Assembly (NCBI RefSeq): GCF_040869045.1
Contig: NC_090320.1
Span: forward strand, 241,738,978-241,802,977
Source of the DNA: Eurosta solidaginis
Lineage: Eukaryota; Arthropoda; Insecta; Diptera; Tephritidae
DNA length: 64,000 bases
Reading direction: 5' to 3'
Under the pieces are notes generated by a model that saw only the letters and a list, made by a program, of their open reading frames with translations, made no database searches and had not been told where the DNA came from. Made by a program: the position numbers and the translations under genes. Shown here piece by piece: positions 1-12,379 of this stretch (positions are counted from its first letter, which is position 1; the number at the start of each line of letters is the position of its first letter).

Positions 1-981
1 GCAGCAAATGTTGTTGCTTTCAGTATATTGCCAAACTATTTTTTCGTTTATCTAAGAGTTGTTTAGTATGACCTGTCTGCCCCTATGCCTTCTGCAAAGT
101 TCCAACTCCAAAAAATATTTTTGATATGATGATCAATCTGTTGCATTTCGTATATAATACTCAGAGCCTTCTGAGGACATATCTACCTAATTTTTTCGAA
201 ACGAAGGCTAGTCCCCTAAATTTCCCTATCACATGAACCATGTACCTCCCCTTGGTTGGTTTTTTACAATGCAATTATCTGTACGTTAAGTTCGGCTGAA
301 AAATATGACGTTTGCCCTTGTTTATAACAACCTCAAGAGGCCTCGTAGATACTTTGCGCCATATGAAGTCTTAGCTCTTCACTGCAAAGAGAAGGTCAGT
401 TAAGGTTTAAGATTTTTATCAAAGGCTCCGATACTATCTTGGTCTTTGAAAAGTAGCTCACACACTTGGCATCTGCTTAAAATTGATCCTCAAAAGAAAG
501 GTATTTCCAAAAAAACATGACGTCTTATAAACACTAGAAAAGTTTAAATTTAAAATTGGTTGTTGTATATTTTCGCTTAATTCCATTATTTTCATTGCAA
601 TAGAAATGTAATGCTTTACACTGAGTCATGTATATTTATTTATTATTTATTTAATTTAAATTTTTAACGCTTCATTACAATTTTTTATGGTGGAAAGCGC
701 TGCGTAGTTTGTTTATGATTAAATTGCATATGTAATTAAACACATAGATGAGAGAGAGAGAACTCTGTTAGTTGTAGAAGTCCACCGTCTACTCGCCAAT
801 CAGCCTGTCAAGCCAACCATCAGTCAGCCATCCACCCAGCTAGCAATACAATTGGATCCTCGTCGGTATTAAATGGGCGTATTTTTGCTTTGACCGTATC
901 GCCTGGCTGCCGGGTGCCTTGCTGACTACCTAACGCTTGGCTTTATTCCGTATGACTATCACTAAAGTTTTCCTAAATTTT
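1..981. other. No gene recognised; AT-rich flank
   Basis: I see no supportable coding region here. The stretch has AT-rich sequence around 600-670, a short (GA)n run near 750-760, and a CAGCC/CAACC-like patch at about 790-845. That patch resembles the CAGC-rich end of the dispersed repeat near 58.42 kb. It is probably old repeat debris, but I cannot assign it. Confidence 0.4.
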
Positions 982-2656
982 TATACTCAGCTGAGCAGAG
1001 CTCACAGAGTATATTAATTTTTTTCGCATAACGGTACCCCGTAACGGCATAAACTAATCGAAATAGATATAGACTTCTATATATCAAAATGATCTTGGCG
1101 AAAAAAAAATTCATTTAGCCTTGTCCTTTCGTCCGTCCGTCCGGCTCTCCGTAAACACGATAACTTGAGTAAATTTTGACGTATCTTAATGAAATTTGGT
1201 ATGTAGGTTCCTGGGCATCTCAGATCGCTATTTAAAATGAACGAAATCGGACTATAACTACGCCCACTTTTTCGATATCGAAAATTTCGAAAAACCGAAA
1301 AAGTGCGATAATTCATTATCAAAGATGGATAAAGCGATGAAACTTGGTAGGTGGGTTGACCTTGTGACGCAAAATAGAAAATAAGCAAAATTTTGGACAA
1401 TAGGCGTGGCAACGCCCACTTTTAAAAGAAGGTAATTTAAAAGTTTTGCAAGCTGTAATTTGGCAGTCGTTAAAGATATCATGATGAAATTTGGCAGGCA
1501 CGTTACTCCTTTACTATATGTGTGCTAAATAAAAATTTGCAAAATCGGATGACGAACACGCTCACTTAAAAAAAAAAAAAGTTTCAAAAGTCAAATTTTT
1601 ACAAAAAATTTAATATCTTTACAGTATATAAGTAAATTATGTCAGCATTCAACGCCAGTAATGATATGGTGCAACAAAATACAAAAACAAAAGAAAATTT
1701 CAAAATGGGCGTGGTTCCGCCCTTTATCATTTAATTTGTCTAGAATACTTTTAATGCCATAAGTCGAACAGAAATTTACCAATCCTTGTGAAATTTGGTA
1801 AGGGCATAGCTTCTATGGCGGTAACTGTTTTCTGTGCAAATGGGCGAAATTGGTTGAAGCCACGCCCAGTTTTTATACACAGTCGACCGTCTGTCAATCC
1901 GCTCGATCGTTAATACGATAACTTGAGCAAAAATCGATATATCTTTACTAAACTTAGTTTACGTACTTACCTGACCTCACTTTATCTTGGTATTAAAAAT
2001 GGGCGAAATCCGACTATGACCACACCCACTTTTTCGATATCAAAATTCCGAAAAATTAATAAAAAGTGCCATAATTCTATATCAAATACGAAAAAAGGGA
2101 TGAAACATGGTGATTGGGTTAGTTTTTTGACGCAAATACAACTTTGGAAAAAACTGTGTAAAATGGGTGTGCGACCTACCATATTAAGTAGAAGAAAATG
2201 AAAAAGTTCTGCAGGGCGAAATCAAAAGCCCTTGTAATCATGACAGGAATAATGTTCGTGGTATTACATATATAAATAAATTAGCGATACCCGACGGGGT
2301 CACCCTGGTCCACATTTTGGTCGCTATCTCGAAAACGCCTTTAAATATACAACTGAGGGCCACTCCCTTTTAAAACCCTCATTAATTCCTTTACTTGATA
2401 CCCATATCGTACAAACACATTATACACCCCTGGCCTACCTTTATGGCGATATCTCTAAAAGGCGTATACCTATAAAACGAAGGCCCACTCCCTTTTAAAA
2501 AACTCATTAACACCTTTCATTTGATACCCATATCATACAAACACATTCCAGAGTTAGCCTAGGTTCATTTTCCTAAATGGTGATTTTCCCTTATTTTGTC
2601 TCCAAAGCTCTCAGCTGATGTTCGGTTACACCCGAACTTAGCTTTATTTACTTGTT
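982..2656 (+). mobile_element. HINE (DINE-1-like Helentron derivative), copy 1, apparently complete
   Basis: This is a non-coding element of about 1.68 kb with both ends present. The 5' end is a stem-loop: TATACTC at 982 pairs with GAGTATA about 25 bases on, with an inner TGAGC/GCTCA stem. A (CCGT)n-like tract follows near 1130-1150, then conserved non-coding blocks. There are about two and a half copies of a ~130-bp repeat (2280-2600). The 3' part holds an inverted copy of the 5' motif (GCTCTCAGCTGA), then a hairpin GTTCGG-TTACAC-CCGAAC at 2620-2637, and ends ACTTGTT. Subterminal inverted repeats, central tandem repeats and a 3' hairpin are known traits of Helentron/HINE elements such as DINE-1. 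The family assignment is by architecture only. Small open frames inside it are spurious. Confidence 0.75.
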
Positions 2657-3600
2657 ATTTCTTATTTTGATAATGAGTATTATAAGTTACAACAGTATAG
2701 CCAGAGATAACAATATTTGTTGTAAAAACAATAAAAAGCCCTGCCATATAATATATGGTCTCTCCAGTTTGGGAGAAGGCAGGATAGGGATAGGTATTTT
2801 TCAAAATTTGCATCATGAATATTAAGATCTTGCATTACATTTCTATAATTCCCCTAGTTGTATAACTTTTCCTAAATTTCCCATCTCTGTTTTGTGTGTT
2901 GATCAGGAACGGACAGATAGTCGCGTCTAGAGAATATGACAAAAGACACCAACGAATTTCCTTTTCGCAACCAGAACCAGGAGGTTAGCGTATACTACGA
3001 CTAGGCAGCGCTTATATTCAAGGTGCTGAAGTGAGCGTTTGGTTATGGGAAGGCAAAATTGGGTCCTAATGATTTATGGTTTTGCAAATCGCTTTCGGCG
3101 TTACCTCTTCAGGAAGGCATTTTTCCCAAGGAATCTTTGAATCTTCCTCATTATTATCTGCCACCTGCCTCTGCCACCCTAAGATGCCAGCATTTGAGGT
3201 TGCGTAAGTTTTCTCCCTCTTCCACATCTCACCTGCTTGTACTGTTTTTATAAAAAAGTTTTTAAGCAAGATAAAAAGTATGACAGCGTCATAAAACCTT
3301 TTCCGTATCGGCTTCTTTGAATCACTAAATCACTTATCCAAAGTTGAGATCAATCTTATTCGTCACTATATCATTAGTTTATGGTGCATCAGGACGAACG
3401 AACATAACTGTTAAATATACGCTGTCTGACACGGTATAAAATCTTTCCACCTACTACAGTTCGATGAGATGAACGCAGGTAGGCATAATGGCTTCTACCC
3501 AGTTCGCCCAGGTACTTATTGAAAATCCGTTTTGATGTCATGAAACTCGTCTGATCCTACTGAATGGGTATACAAGTACTACAACCATCCATAATTTATT
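2657..3600. other. No gene recognised
   Basis: I see no homology or coding signal that I can support. Short opposing frames of 64-67 codons at 3059-3269 overlap each other and carry no recognisable motif. The sequence is of mixed composition and is likely intergenic or old repeat. Confidence 0.4.
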
Positions 3601-3639
3601 ATAAAATCAATATTATTTGGAATCTCTATTTCCGATAAC

Positions 3640-4310
3640 CTCATACTCAAGGGCGTCGAAGGGCCTTGGGCGTGTTCTAGCTAGAGCCAGGTATTGACAC
3701 TGAAAGTGCTCAACAGTCTCCTCGGCAGTTGCATACGTCTTAATTACCATGTAGCGATGATTATGCAGAATACCCATCCCTTCTAATTTTATGGGTATCG
3801 CCTTTAGATCTACTTATAGACTCGTTGTCATTCTGGGTGTAGCTTGGCTATGTCTGGCTTGATATTGCACAGCCTGTGTGACCTACTCTTTCTCTTTTGC
3901 TGAGCTTTGTTCACGTAAAACTTGTATATTTTCCTTTTGGCCGCGCCTACTTCGACGCTTGTTACTCCCGATCTCCATCCGCTGAGCCCCTACGAGCCAG
4001 CACTTTAGCTATCTCATTTCCTTTGAGTCCTTCATGATCCGTTGCTCAAGTAACGGATATTTTATAGTGGCGGCTAGCTGATTGGTTGTCGGAGAATATG
4101 ATACCTTTCCAGTTATACACCGGACCCTTAGTGATGTGCAGGCTAACCGAATCGGAAGGGTCCTGCTTGAAACCAACCTTAATATATAATGCCACTTCTA
4201 TTGACGTAGATATACCTACTGAATGTTTGTAGATTCTTCTCATCTGAGTGCATCTTGGAGCGGTCGGTGTGCATTTAGTATTAGCCATTATCAAATGGAA
4301 TTGTACCCCT
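3640..4310 (-). pseudogene. LINE ORF2 3' relic with RNase H domain (I/LOA/R1-like)
   Basis: On the minus strand a frame at 4294-4046 reads through a segment resembling the middle of a LINE RNase H domain, including the motif GPVYNWKGIIFSDNQSA (the DxQ-type catalytic aspartate region). After a stop the frame continues as HEGLKGNEIAKVLARRGS at about 4043-3985, which matches the terminal HxGxxGNExADxLA block of retroelement RNase H. RNase H in these LINEs removes RNA from the RNA:DNA hybrid during target-primed reverse transcription. No reverse transcriptase domain is seen upstream, and stops follow immediately. This is a badly decayed 3' fragment. The clade cannot be fixed from so little sequence. 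Confidence 0.55.
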
Positions 4311-4876
4311 CTTTCAATTATTCCCTCTTTGGAAGATTGGTGTTAATGCTGACTTAAAACTGCACTTTACGGGGATAAAAATATACCTTCGGAATTAGAT
4401 AAATGAAACTACTATGCTCATTGTGAGTATTTTTCAGTACTCAAACTCCCTGGGCAACAGTGTGGTTTGTGCCGACGTACGTAGTATGTGTATTTCGATC
4501 GGAAACAAGTTAAATATGGGATCTAAAGCTGCCAGGGGACCGGCGTGACAAACTGCTGTGGCACCAACGCACACAATGTGTTGAACTCTTTTTAGCCTTT
4601 GAGTTTGTTGAGTGAAATGTCACCTTTTCTCCGCTGTCGCTTCAAAAACGCCCTTTCCCAGAAAACTTTTGAAAAATGCTCTATTTCGGAATTTAACTGA
4701 TGAACGCCTAATCCCAGAATTTATTTCAAAACCGCCCATCTGAGCGGAAGTTCATTCTGACATAAGATAGGGCGTATATGAAAAAGCGTTCTTAAATGGA
4801 GCGTTTTTCAACCGAATTCTGAGATAGTTCGTTTTTGAAAAAAAGTCTTGAAAATATGCAGCATTAAAAACCCTAT
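4311..4876. other. No gene recognised; loosely palindromic patch
   Basis: I see no coding signal. At 4640-4840 there are opposed blocks of the type AAAACGCCC and GAGCGTTTTTC, which hint at an eroded inverted-repeat element. No boundaries can be drawn. Confidence 0.3.
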
Positions 4877-5241
4877 GGCGGCCACCGTGGTGTGATGGTA
4901 GCGTGCTCCGCCTATCACACCGTATGCCCTGGGTTCAACTCCCTGGCAAAGCAACATCAAAATTTTAGAAATAAGATTTTTCAATTAGAAGAAAATTTTT
5001 CTAAGCGGGGTCGCCCCTCGGCAGTGTCTGGCAAGCGCTCCGATTGTATTTCTGCCATGAAAAGCTCTCAGTGAAAACTCATCTGCCTTGCAGATGCCGT
5101 TTGGAGTCGGCATAAAACATGTAGGTCTCGTCCGGCCAATTTGTAGGGAAAAATTAAGAGGAGCACGACGCAAATTGGAAGAGAAGCTCGGCCTTAGATC
5201 TCTTCGGAGGTTATCGCGCCTTACATTTATTTTTTATTTAT
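4877..5241 (+). mobile_element. tRNA-derived SINE, near full length
   Basis: The head resembles an internal RNA polymerase III promoter: an A-box-like stretch GTGGTGTGATGGTAGCG at about 4887-4903 and a B box GGTTCAACTCC at about 4931-4941. After it comes a tRNA-unrelated body of ~280 bp whose core (TTTCTGCCATGAAAAGC) recurs at about 49.79 and 50.96 kb, and inverted at 54.1 kb. The 3' end is T/A-rich (CGCGCCTTACATTTATTTT). SINEs of this kind are transcribed by Pol III and mobilised by a partner LINE. No target-site duplication is evident. Frames within it are spurious. Confidence 0.75.
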
Positions 5242-7137
5242 TAAAAACCTATTTTTTAGGTCTATCGTCCCTAGTACCTCAAAATTCTAAATGCGGCCCT
5301 GATAGTGACGCACACTTTCGGAAAAGCACGTGTCAGGTCCATGTACAACAGCGTAGTTTATATGATTTTTTGTTTTTACAGATATTTTTATAGTGTTTAA
5401 ACCTCACTTTCACCCTGTTTTCCTTCATACCGATTGTCTCATGCAGCGTAGATTAAAAGATTGCCTCATGCAGTTATCACGTTGCAATTTGCCAGATTTT
5501 CGTGATAGTTAAGGAATCCGCCTTTATAATCGGTTCAAAATTCAAACGGATTCAAAGGTCGCTTTTTACTTATACCTTACATTAGGTAGGGTTAATGTAC
5601 TTTGTTGGAACTCGAGTTGTTTTGGAATGATCTTATCATTCTATTCTTCTATATAGTCAAATTTTGTATTTTTTCTCTTGATAAGAAGGAAACTTACTGT
5701 TTCTGTTTCCAGCTTGAAAAGTGGCAAGATATGTATGTTGTTCCTTAAGGACCTCAAATAGTATACTGAAAATTTTTAGTGTTACCAGAAGTTTATTCAA
5801 CAACCAAACTGAAAACCCCTATAATGCACCATAAAACAGGTTTTAAATAAAAAAATTGGTCTTGCGAGCAATGCGAAATACTTAAAAAAAAAAAGAATCG
5901 GCGTATTCGCGTCTTGTCATCCACGTCATTGTTGTCGGATATAAAGTCGAGACTGAAAAGGACTTGAACTATTTAGGAACCAGAAACAACATCCAAAACA
6001 ATGACAATTGGCAGTTTTATTTTAGATACCCCTTAACTTTCGAATTTAAATATGTCTTAAGTTCGGATTAAACCAGGAAGCCATTATAAAAGTTTTTTTT
6101 TTAGTCGAAAAAGTCCAGGTCTAAAAATTGTCCTGGGTGCAAGGTTATGAGATCCTGTTGATACTCATAGCATTTTCATGACGAATCATGCATCCTTTTT
6201 AATTTTCAGATATTTTTCAAAAAAATAACAGTAAAATCCGCAAATAACAGTAAAATCCGGACTTTTCTTTTATAAGTCCGAAAAAAAATTTAAATCCGGA
6301 TTTTTATTTGTTAAGTACAATTAAAAGTCCAGGCCTATAACTATGGAATGGCTCATTAAAATGAAACCAATTTTTTACCAATAGATTCTTCTTCTCCGTT
6401 TTTGGGAGAAAAGATTTGAAGTCTATATGGTAATTTGATATTTTTTTGTTACTAATACTAGACATTTTTTACAGAAAATCTAAAACTAACTCTCATGGTA
6501 CTATAAATATACTGTTTCATAGTAAACTTGTTTTTTCGCCATAAAGTTTGGTGCAATTGAGATATTGCCTTGAAATTTGATACAACGCTTTCTGTTGAAG
6601 CAAGATTGATTCGTTTTATTTGGATGAGAGGTGTCTTACTTAAAAGGCCAGACTTTTATTCTGTCCTTAAAAATAAAAGTCTGGATTTAACATTTATTTT
6701 CGGACTTGTAATAATTTCTCTCGGACTAAAAAAATCAAAATACGACAAAAATTTTTCTGAAGAGCTTTTATTATACAAGTAATAACTTTTTTTAAATACA
6801 AGTAATCAGTGTTTTAAACTAAAAAAAAAAACCGAAAAAAAACACACAGAAAGCTGCCGCAGTGGGCTAAAATTACCGAAAACTTTTTAGGCAGTCTAAT
6901 ACATAAGATCGTCAGCAATTGTGATAACGGTCTATGAAACTATTTTAAAAAATTATTTGTAACCAAGTGAACAAAATGAAGTGTTAAATTAAATACGAGT
7001 TTATGATGAAGCGTAACGTTATATGTATACCCAGCTGTAGGATACTACACATCCATTAATTTATAATTCAAAGAGAACTGTCACAAACATCAAACAATAA
7101 GAATGCTGAAATATATTCTTATACATATGCATGTACA
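5242..7137. other. No gene recognised; contains a 13-bp perfect hairpin
   Basis: No coding region is supported; the frame at 6570-6782 has no recognisable domain. At 6648-6660 and 6672-6684 two perfect 13-bp inverted arms (CCAGACTTTTATT / AATAAAAGTCTGG) flank an 11-bp loop. Variants of AAAGTCCAGG recur near 6110 and 6325, and an ~18-bp unit (AATAACAGTAAAATCCG) is repeated at about 6225-6260. It is probably eroded inverted-repeat transposon sequence. Confidence 0.4.
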
Positions 7138-7560
7138 TGTATGGACGAAAGTTAACCGATATCACTCCATCGATTTTTCGATAGGATTTGGGCTAAGGAA
7201 AAAAAGTTCCACTACGCATACCCAAAGCATAATTTTTGAGCCTGCGAAATTTCATTTTTTTGATTTTTTTTCGACCTTGATTTTTAAGGTTTTTTTATGA
7301 CCTACTTAAATATTTTCATATGTATACCCTGACCGACCCAAAAATTTCCGCTGAAAACGTTGGCGATAACAGTTTTTGAAAAAAAAAAAAAAATATTTAT
7401 ATATATATACATGAAAATTTTACAATCAAATGAAAATTTTTTTAGTAGGTCCTGAAAAAAAACCTTAAAAATCAAACTCGAAAAAAAGTCAAAAAAATTT
7501 AATTTCGCAGGCTCAAAAATTATTTTTTATATCCCTCCGTCATACTTGGACGTACTCTAC
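7138..7560. repeat. Inverted-repeat (fold-back-like) fragment
   Basis: The left arm starts GAGCCTGCGAAATT at 7238 and the right arm ends AATTTCGCAGGCTC at 7514. Both arms are about 80 bp of A/T-rich sequence and could fold into a long hairpin around an AT-rich loop of about 105 bp. The flank from 7143 (GGACGAAAGTTAACC) and the phrase GGCGATAACAGTTTTTGA match the long fold-back element at 44.1-50.6 kb, so this is a truncated relative of that family. It abuts the 5' end of the LINE that follows. Confidence 0.65.
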
Positions 7561-7576
7561 TACGGGGTGCACCAAT

Positions 7577-10471
7577 GTTAAGTCTAATTTTAATTGCCTA
7601 AAAATATACTTTCAAAATGTATCTGGTCTTCGTACTAAATGTTCGAAAGTTTTTAATGTATAGTTCTGCATTAGATTATGATATTTTCGTTTTTGTTGAA
7701 TCTTGGCTGAACGAGAATTTTTTTAGTAGTGAAATCTTTGATCCACATCTCTTTGATGCTTTCCGTAAGGACCGGGATGTTGTTAAAACAGGTTTCTCGA
7801 GAGGAGGTGGTGTTCTCATTGCTGTTCGGTGGAAATTCCATGCGGCCATGGTAACACTCGCCAACTCTGATACACTCATTGATAAGCTCTGCGTACGTTT
7901 TCATGGTTCTTCTGGAATCTTGTATTTGAGCGCTTCGTATATTCCACCCAACAGTGTAAATGCTTTATATATTGTACATGCTGACAACGTTCTCTCACTG
8001 GTATCAAATGTGGGTGATAATCATCTTTGTGTACTTGGAGATTTCAATTTATGTAATTTTAATTGGTCTCATATAGAGGACACGGCTTCTTTAATGGCCT
8101 CTAACGTTAACTCTTCAGCCGAAATTCATCTTATTGATAGTTTCTTAAGTATTGATTTGGTACAAATAAATGGGCTCTATAATAGGCTAAATAGAATTTT
8201 AGATTTAGTATTCATCTCAAATAATGTTCACTACACATTGTCTGAATGCTTCACACCAATCTTGCAGACCGACAAACATCACGTTTCTATTTCCCTAGAA
8301 TTGGAGTTTTATGAATTTGCTGAAATTACAGATAAGCCTGAAACGAATTTCAACTATAGTGCTTGCGATATGCCGTATCTTAAATCTATCTAAATTTTAT
8401 TAAGCATTGATTGGTGTGATTCATTCCGCGATATGATGTCACATCTTGTTTTCATATTTTCAAAAATAAGGTTCATGAGTTGTGCTTGAAGCATATCCCA
8501 ATATATAGAAAAAGAACATATAAGACGCCCTGGCATACTAAGAGGCTAAAACATCTGAAGAATGTTAAGTGAAAATCCTTAAAACAATATAAAAGAACTG
8601 GAGATTCGGCGCACTACTCAAAATTTCAAAATGATTTAAAGGCATTCAAGTGCTTGAATAGGTTTTTGTACAGAAATTATGTTCTGAGCTTTGAGAGTAA
8701 TATAATGTCGAACTCAAAGGCGTTTTGGCGTTTCATAAAGTCAAAAAAGGCCTGCTATCTGTCCCTAGTAATGTGTTTTTCAACGACAAATCTGTAAACA
8801 ATGCAGTTGATGCTGCGAATCTATTTGCCAATTTTTTTTGTTCTAATTTTGAACCAGACACTCGCGTCCACTCGAGTTTGCCTTCCATGAGCAACTCAGC
8901 GCTCAATTTTGGATCTTTGGGTGTTTCCGTTACGGATGTTGTGAATGGTATTGGAAAGCTTAAGTCGTCTACTAAGACGGACTCAGATGGTCTTTCTGTC
9001 ATATTGTTGAAAAACTGTGTTTGGCTGAGCCTCTTACAGTTATCTTTAACAACTCACTGGCCACTAGAACATTTGTGGATGACTGGAAGCTAACTTCAAT
9101 TTCTCCGATATTCAAGAGTGGTAACAAAAATTATGTTCGTAATTACAGACCTATTTCGAAGCTCTCATGTGTATCCAAACTTTTTGAGATTATAGTAAAT
9201 GATAAAATATACTTTGCAGTAAAGGGCCTAATTTCGAACAATCAGCACGGATTCGTTTCAAAACGGTCCACTGTTAGTAACTTATCTTTTTTTTCTGAAT
9301 ACTGCATTTCCGCTTTTCATAATAGAATGCAAGTTGATATAATATACACTGACTTTTCAAAGGCAAGGTGACAAGGTTTCGCACCAGATACTATTGGCTA
9401 AGCTTCTGGCATTGTGTTTTCATTCCACATTTTTGATGTGGATTGAGTCGTATCTTTCAAATAGACATTGCGTTGTTGACATAGACAACGCCACGTCCCA
9501 GCCCTTCATTGCTTCATCTGGGGTCCCGCAAGAAAGTATTCTAGGGCCTCTATTTTTTATTTTATTTATAAATGATAACGGCTCGTGCTTCGCTTTTGCG
9601 GAACACTTGTTGTATACAGACGATTTGAAAATTTTCGCCACCATAAAGAGTTCTCGTGACTCTGAACGGCTGCAATCAGACCTCCTCAATGTTGAAAACT
9701 GGTGTTGTTTAAATCGTCTTACTCTAAACATCAAAAAGTGTTTCCATTTAACTTTTTCGAAATCGGCTAATGTTCTACGGACTTCATATAGTATTGCGGG
9801 CTGTGCCCTGGAATCCGTTGAGGAAATTAAAGACTTGGGTGTATTTTTTGACTCTAACTTTGGTTTCGCTAACCAAGTCAACTACGTTATTACTCGGTCT
9901 TATACCATGCTGGCGTTCATTCGTAGAAATTGTTCAGCTTTCACTAACCCTCACACCCTCAAGTCTCTTCATTGCTCTTTTGTCAAATCGAGACTGGAGT
10001 ATGCTGCTATAATTTGGAGACCCTACCATACTGGTCCCTCTAATCGTATCGAGAGAGTTCAAAAAGTTTTTGTACGTTTTTCTCTCCGTTCTTTGAATTT
10101 TTCTGATCCTTTACCGTCATATGAATCGAGATGTCTTTTAATTGAACTGAGTACGCTTGAAAATAGACGAACCATCTTATCGTGCTCGTTTATCATTGGC
10201 TTAATTTCTGGAGCTGTAGATTGTCCATCGCTCCTGGAAAAAATTCAATTTAATGTTACCTGCAGAAACTTGCGGCACTTTGAGACCCTTAAAATTAGTT
10301 TTGCAAGGACCAACTATGCGGTAAACGCTCCTATTGCGAGGGCTTGTGCGAATCTCAATTTGTTTTTAGGTGTTGACTGCACTTCTTTGTATGTAACCCT
10401 AATTAGTCATTTAAAATCTTTCTACTCTTAATATTATGCTAGTCTGTAAAAATTTGTAAATTTAAAGACTC
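7577..10471 (+). pseudogene. Non-LTR retrotransposon ORF2 (Jockey/CR1 group), 5'-truncated and frameshifted
   Basis: This relic encodes an APE-type endonuclease and a reverse transcriptase for target-primed reverse transcription. The endonuclease starts near 7598 with LKIYFQNVSGLRTK in one frame and shifts after about 7640 to the frame that stays open to 8393. That frame shows ESWL, SRGGGVLIAV and LGDFNLCNFNW. The linker (8394-8724) contains stops but keeps recognisable LINE sequence. The RT continues in other frames: NYRPISKLS (~9140), HGFVSKRSTVSNL (~9250), then a break near 9368 just after DFSKA. An open frame from 9394 to 10431 carries GVPQESILGPLFF and YTDD in place of the usual YADD box, then a thumb and C-terminal region ending normally. 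There are at least three frame changes, so it is inactive. Clade assignment between Jockey and CR1 is tentative. Confidence 0.85.
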
Positions 10472-10500
10472 AAAAATAAATAAATAAATAAATAAATAAT
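10472..10500 (+). repeat. (AAAT)n tail of the preceding LINE
   Basis: A run of AAAT units follows the LINE 3' UTR, about 40 bp after the ORF2 stop at 10431. Simple-repeat tails of this kind mark the 3' end of a non-LTR retrotransposon, so it fixes the element's plus orientation and its right boundary. Confidence 0.75.
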
Positions 10501-11386
10501 CCTGGCTTTCAGAATCCCGACAAAACATAATCCAGAAAATTTTCAGAAATCCCGTCAACACACAATCCAGACGTAACAAAGTTCCGACATAGCGAAATCT
10601 CGAAAAGACAATAGCCTCACCATGATTTTGCTAACTCCAGACAACATACATTACGCATTACGCCTTCGCAGAAAGGTGTCCTACGCAGAAATACTGTGGA
10701 TCGTGTAGTCTGTGTATAGTCTATTTATGCTTTGCGCGGGATCTTATAAAATAAAGTCGTTAATGTCGGGATTTAATGTAATAACTCTCCACAGAAAGCT
10801 TCGATTTGAAATCGGATTTTCGCATCCAAAATTTAGTTATGCGAGATGAATTATTTCGTTACAATGAGAAGGGTTTTATAGAAACGTGGCAAATTGCTAA
10901 AAAAAATTATGGTAAAAAATCCTAAAATTGTAGTTTACATATGTAGCTATAACTCAACAACGAATCACTCGATTGAAATATTTCCTAGTTGCAATTAAAC
11001 TTTGAAATATATGTTTTCGCTTTACTTTAAAAAAGTAGTTGATTCCTTTTTAATTTAACGAAATTTGTATAAATAAATTTGAAATTAAAAAAAGGCAGTT
11101 GTGTGTGTGTTCGCTGCCAACCATCCATTCAAACATGCGTTCAGAATGTTGAATTAGTTCAAATGGTGAAAAAGGCCAGCTAAACAACGAAAGCATGGCT
11201 GCATGGCTGTTTATGTAGAAAAGTGTATGTATGCTCCTTTCATGAGGTTCTTAGAACCCTCTTTTAGGTAGCGGACTAGGGACCGATCTATGCGAAAACA
11301 TTTAATTTATAATGCATTTTGTTGTAATTCCCCCACTTTATATTTAGCATTCCTTATTTTTTTGAAGCAGATTGCTAGGGCTTTGT
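10501..11386. other. No gene recognised
   Basis: At about 10505-10620 there is a loose repetition of phrases such as AATCCCGACAAAACA and AATCCAGA. I see nothing else to support a feature. No coding region is credible. Confidence 0.4.
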
Positions 11387-11592
11387 ATAAAGGAAACGGG
11401 AAAAACGAGGAAAGGGGAACTGAGAAAGAGACAGCGCTCGACGAATATAGAGAGACAGTGATAGAGGGATAGGGAGGGGGAGCTAGAGAGAAATAAGAAG
11501 GCAGAGAATAATACGGCGTGGGAGAAAGAGACGAAGAGGGAAGGAGCGAATAAAAGGAAGAGGAAAAGGGAGAGGGAACAGTGAGAGATAAA
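11387..11592 (+). repeat. Purine-rich (GA-rich) tract
   Basis: About 200 bp on this strand is strongly enriched in A and G (units such as GAGGAAAGGG, AGAGAGAC, GGGAGGGGGAG) with few pyrimidines. The opposing 99-codon frame, rich in S, P and Y, is a composition artefact. The tract may be a degraded GA-type minisatellite. Confidence 0.6.
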
Positions 11593-11774
11593 ATATTAAA
11601 ATTCATTCAGATAGACAAAGTTAGGGCAGAGAGACTTTATTTTTTAATGGAAATGGACGTCAAAGGATTTCTATAATTTTTAACTCGGTCTATAAGTACT
11701 CCAATTGGAAGAACCAGGTGTGTACACATTTTCCTCCATCTGTTCCTCCTTACTCAAAGGACATGTTCTTTTTC

Positions 11775-11905
11775 ATTTTCTTCGAAATACGGATGCCGGA
11801 AGGAATACTTTTTGGGCCGGAGCGCTTTCATCCATTTGCATAACATAAAAAAGTTAGCGAAGCCCTTGGGCGTTTTGGACCCACACTATACGATTGTAGG
11901 AAGAA
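11775..11905 (-). pseudogene. Short RTE-type LINE relic
   Basis: The stretch around 11795-11850 (TTTGGGCCGGAGCGCTTTC, then CATTTGCATAACAT) matches, with substitutions, the part of the RTE element at about 45.93-45.98 kb that encodes the C-terminal segment around RMKDDAPAKKVF. Only ~100 bp is recognisable and it has no open frame. It shows that the RTE family has older copies here. Confidence 0.5.
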
Positions 11906-12379
11906 ACAGTGGGTATATGTTTTGTTGGTGTCCTATGATCAACATATTTAGGCTCTAGCTATTCTAAAAGGTAAAATTTTCTAATCTAAAACTAAAAAAT
12001 AAGGTGTGTTTTAGAGAACTTCTAGAACTGTTAGAAAAACAAAGTTATTTTGCAACATATGTATAATCCTTGGACCTTGCTTCCAGTTTCGAGGGGTATG
12101 TCGAATAGAAACTTCAAACAATATCCTATCCAATATCCGGACTAACTGATTAATCTCTAGACTAACAATAATATCCTCAAAATTTACGACAACAACAATA
12201 TCAATTAAAACAGAGTTGCGTGAGTTTATTAACTTATCTGTCAACCGGGTAGTCCAGTTTCGTTTAAATAAATTTACAAATTCGACACGTTTCAGTGATT
12301 GTTTCCTTCAACTATCATTGGGGTAGGTATTCTTAACACTAGACTGGGTCGGTAAACATAACAAAGTTTTAAATGACCG
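11906..12379. other. No gene recognised
   Basis: I see nothing supportable. A 77-codon minus frame at 12011-12244 has no recognisable motif. Confidence 0.35.

Noticed and set aside
4877..4945. A functional tRNA gene
   Set aside because: The A- and B-box-like words are there, but the cloverleaf is not complete and the head is fused to a SINE body found elsewhere.
7671..9881. Minus-strand frames across the Jockey/CR1-type LINE
   Set aside because: Antisense shadows of the endonuclease and RT frames.
11307..11606. 99-codon S/P/Y-rich minus frame
   Set aside because: A composition artefact of the purine-rich tract.
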